A stretch of DNA of 64,000 nucleotides from Promerops cafer. Taxonomy: Eukaryota > Chordata > Aves > Passeriformes > Nectariniidae. A program made the position numbers and the translations under genes. Below, piece after piece: positions 63,169 through 64,000 of the stretch; position 1 is the first letter of the stretch; every line of letters starts with the position of its first letter. The DNA is taken from NCBI GenBank assembly GCA_013398275.1, contig VZSE01009980.1:371028-435027 (forward strand). Direction: 5' to 3'. The notes under the pieces were generated by a model. The model worked only from the letters and a program-made list of their open reading frames with translations, made no database searches and was not told where the DNA came from.

Positions 63169-64000
63169 TGTCTTGGTTTACAAGACAGTGTCTGCTAGGG
63201 AAGGCTGCAAGGCCTCCCTTGGAATGGAAAATGCAAAGCCCCCTCCCTCCGGATTATTAGAATTGTGGAATTAAGAGGCTCTCAGGCAGAGAGGTGGGGA
63301 TAAGAATAGCAGTTCTTTACTAATATATGTATATATGTATATAAAGCAAACACACAACAGTAACAGCGGTGTTAACACCAAACAGACCCAGAACCAGTGA
63401 GAGCCTTTTGGCTGTGGCACTTTCCCTTTGGTGCAGTTACGGTCACAGCCGCAGGGGCGCAGGCAGCTCCCGATGTGCAGGGCAGGTGCGGTGCTCCCCA
63501 CGTGGCTGCAGGGGGCGCTGCGGGGCAGGCTCGGGAAACACGTGGTGGTGGCGTGGTCGAGGCAGGAGGGAAGATGGAGGAGAAACGTCACCCCGCGAAA
63601 ACCCCGGGGCAGCCGGCCCGGTGCCTCCAGCAGGACTCTCAGGAGCAGCAGGCTGGAACAGCAGGGATGAGCAGAAAAGAAAATCCCAGGCTGGTGGACG
63701 AGATGCACCAGAAACTCCGCGGCAGCAGCTGGAACTGCAGGGCGTCCTGGCTGGGTGTGCAGGGAGCCCAGAGCAGCGCCGAAGAAACAGCGGGAGGGCG
63801 GGATAACGGTGACCCGGCTCCAGGCAGGACTGAGAGGGGCAGGCTTTCCCCCGAGAGCATGAGCAGAGGCTGGTCCGTCTCCCAAGGCCGGCAAACTATT
63901 CCTGCAGCAAGCAACAGCAGCCCGTCCTGCTCTGATGCCACCCAGGCAAAGCAAGAGGACAAGACTGCCCCCAAAGTCGCCTTTTTACCTGCCTCATACT
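63169..64000 (-). mobile_element. CpG-rich endogenous retrovirus LTR, cut by window end
   Basis: The left edge reads TGTCTTGGTTTACAAGACA. It shares the TGTC(A/T)TGGTTT edge with the solo LTR at 51670, which is why I place it on the minus strand. From memory, the following CTGCTAGGGAAGG, CCCCCTCCCTCC, AGGCTCTCAGGCA and CAGTTCTTTACTA blocks are typical of an abundant passerine LTR family. A variant polyadenylation signal AGTAAA can be read on the minus strand near 63320. From about 63430 to 63900 the sequence is GC-rich and dense in CpG, as in an LTR promoter. A minus-strand open frame of 227 codons (63271-63954) falls in this GC-rich part and is probably accidental. The other edge lies beyond 64000, so solo LTR and provirus cannot be told apart. 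Confidence 0.75.

Overview
This window looks like AT-rich, noncoding vertebrate DNA, most likely from a songbird (passerine). I base that on three CR1 LINE fragments carrying the bird-type CR1 3' region and on two long terminal repeats (LTRs) that resemble passerine endogenous retrovirus LTRs. The lineage call rests on remembered family consensus sequences, not on a search. I found no protein-coding gene, tRNA, rRNA, known small RNA or CRISPR array. Open reading frames are short and scattered. The two longest, 293 and 227 codons, both lie inside the GC-rich LTRs and are best explained by that composition.

Layout. Positions 1-15644 are unique noncoding DNA, with a CpG-dense patch and an AT palindrome at 737-1034 and some exon-like segments of low confidence. 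A CR1 3' fragment (plus strand) sits at 15645-15873. Positions 15874-34381 are unique DNA with several perfect short hairpins. Positions 34382-37417 are an assembly problem zone: a 53-N gap, then a 1308-base block present twice (34604-35911 and 36110-37417), separated by a 196-base piece with a single N on each side. Positions 37418-51664 are unique DNA, interrupted by a minus-strand CR1 at 44254-44503 that carries a (TAAT)5 microsatellite. A complete solo LTR lies at 51670-53054 on the minus strand, bounded by the 5-base target duplication GTAGA. A more decayed minus-strand CR1 lies at 54362-54570. The window ends inside a second, CpG-rich LTR that starts at 63169 and is cut off at 64000.

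There are no genes here to connect into a pathway. The best-supported observations are (1) the assembly error, including evidence that the 196-base piece belongs in the 53-N gap about 1.5 kb upstream, and (2) the solo LTR with its target duplication and unusually long terminal inverted repeat. I saw no sign of a new biological system.
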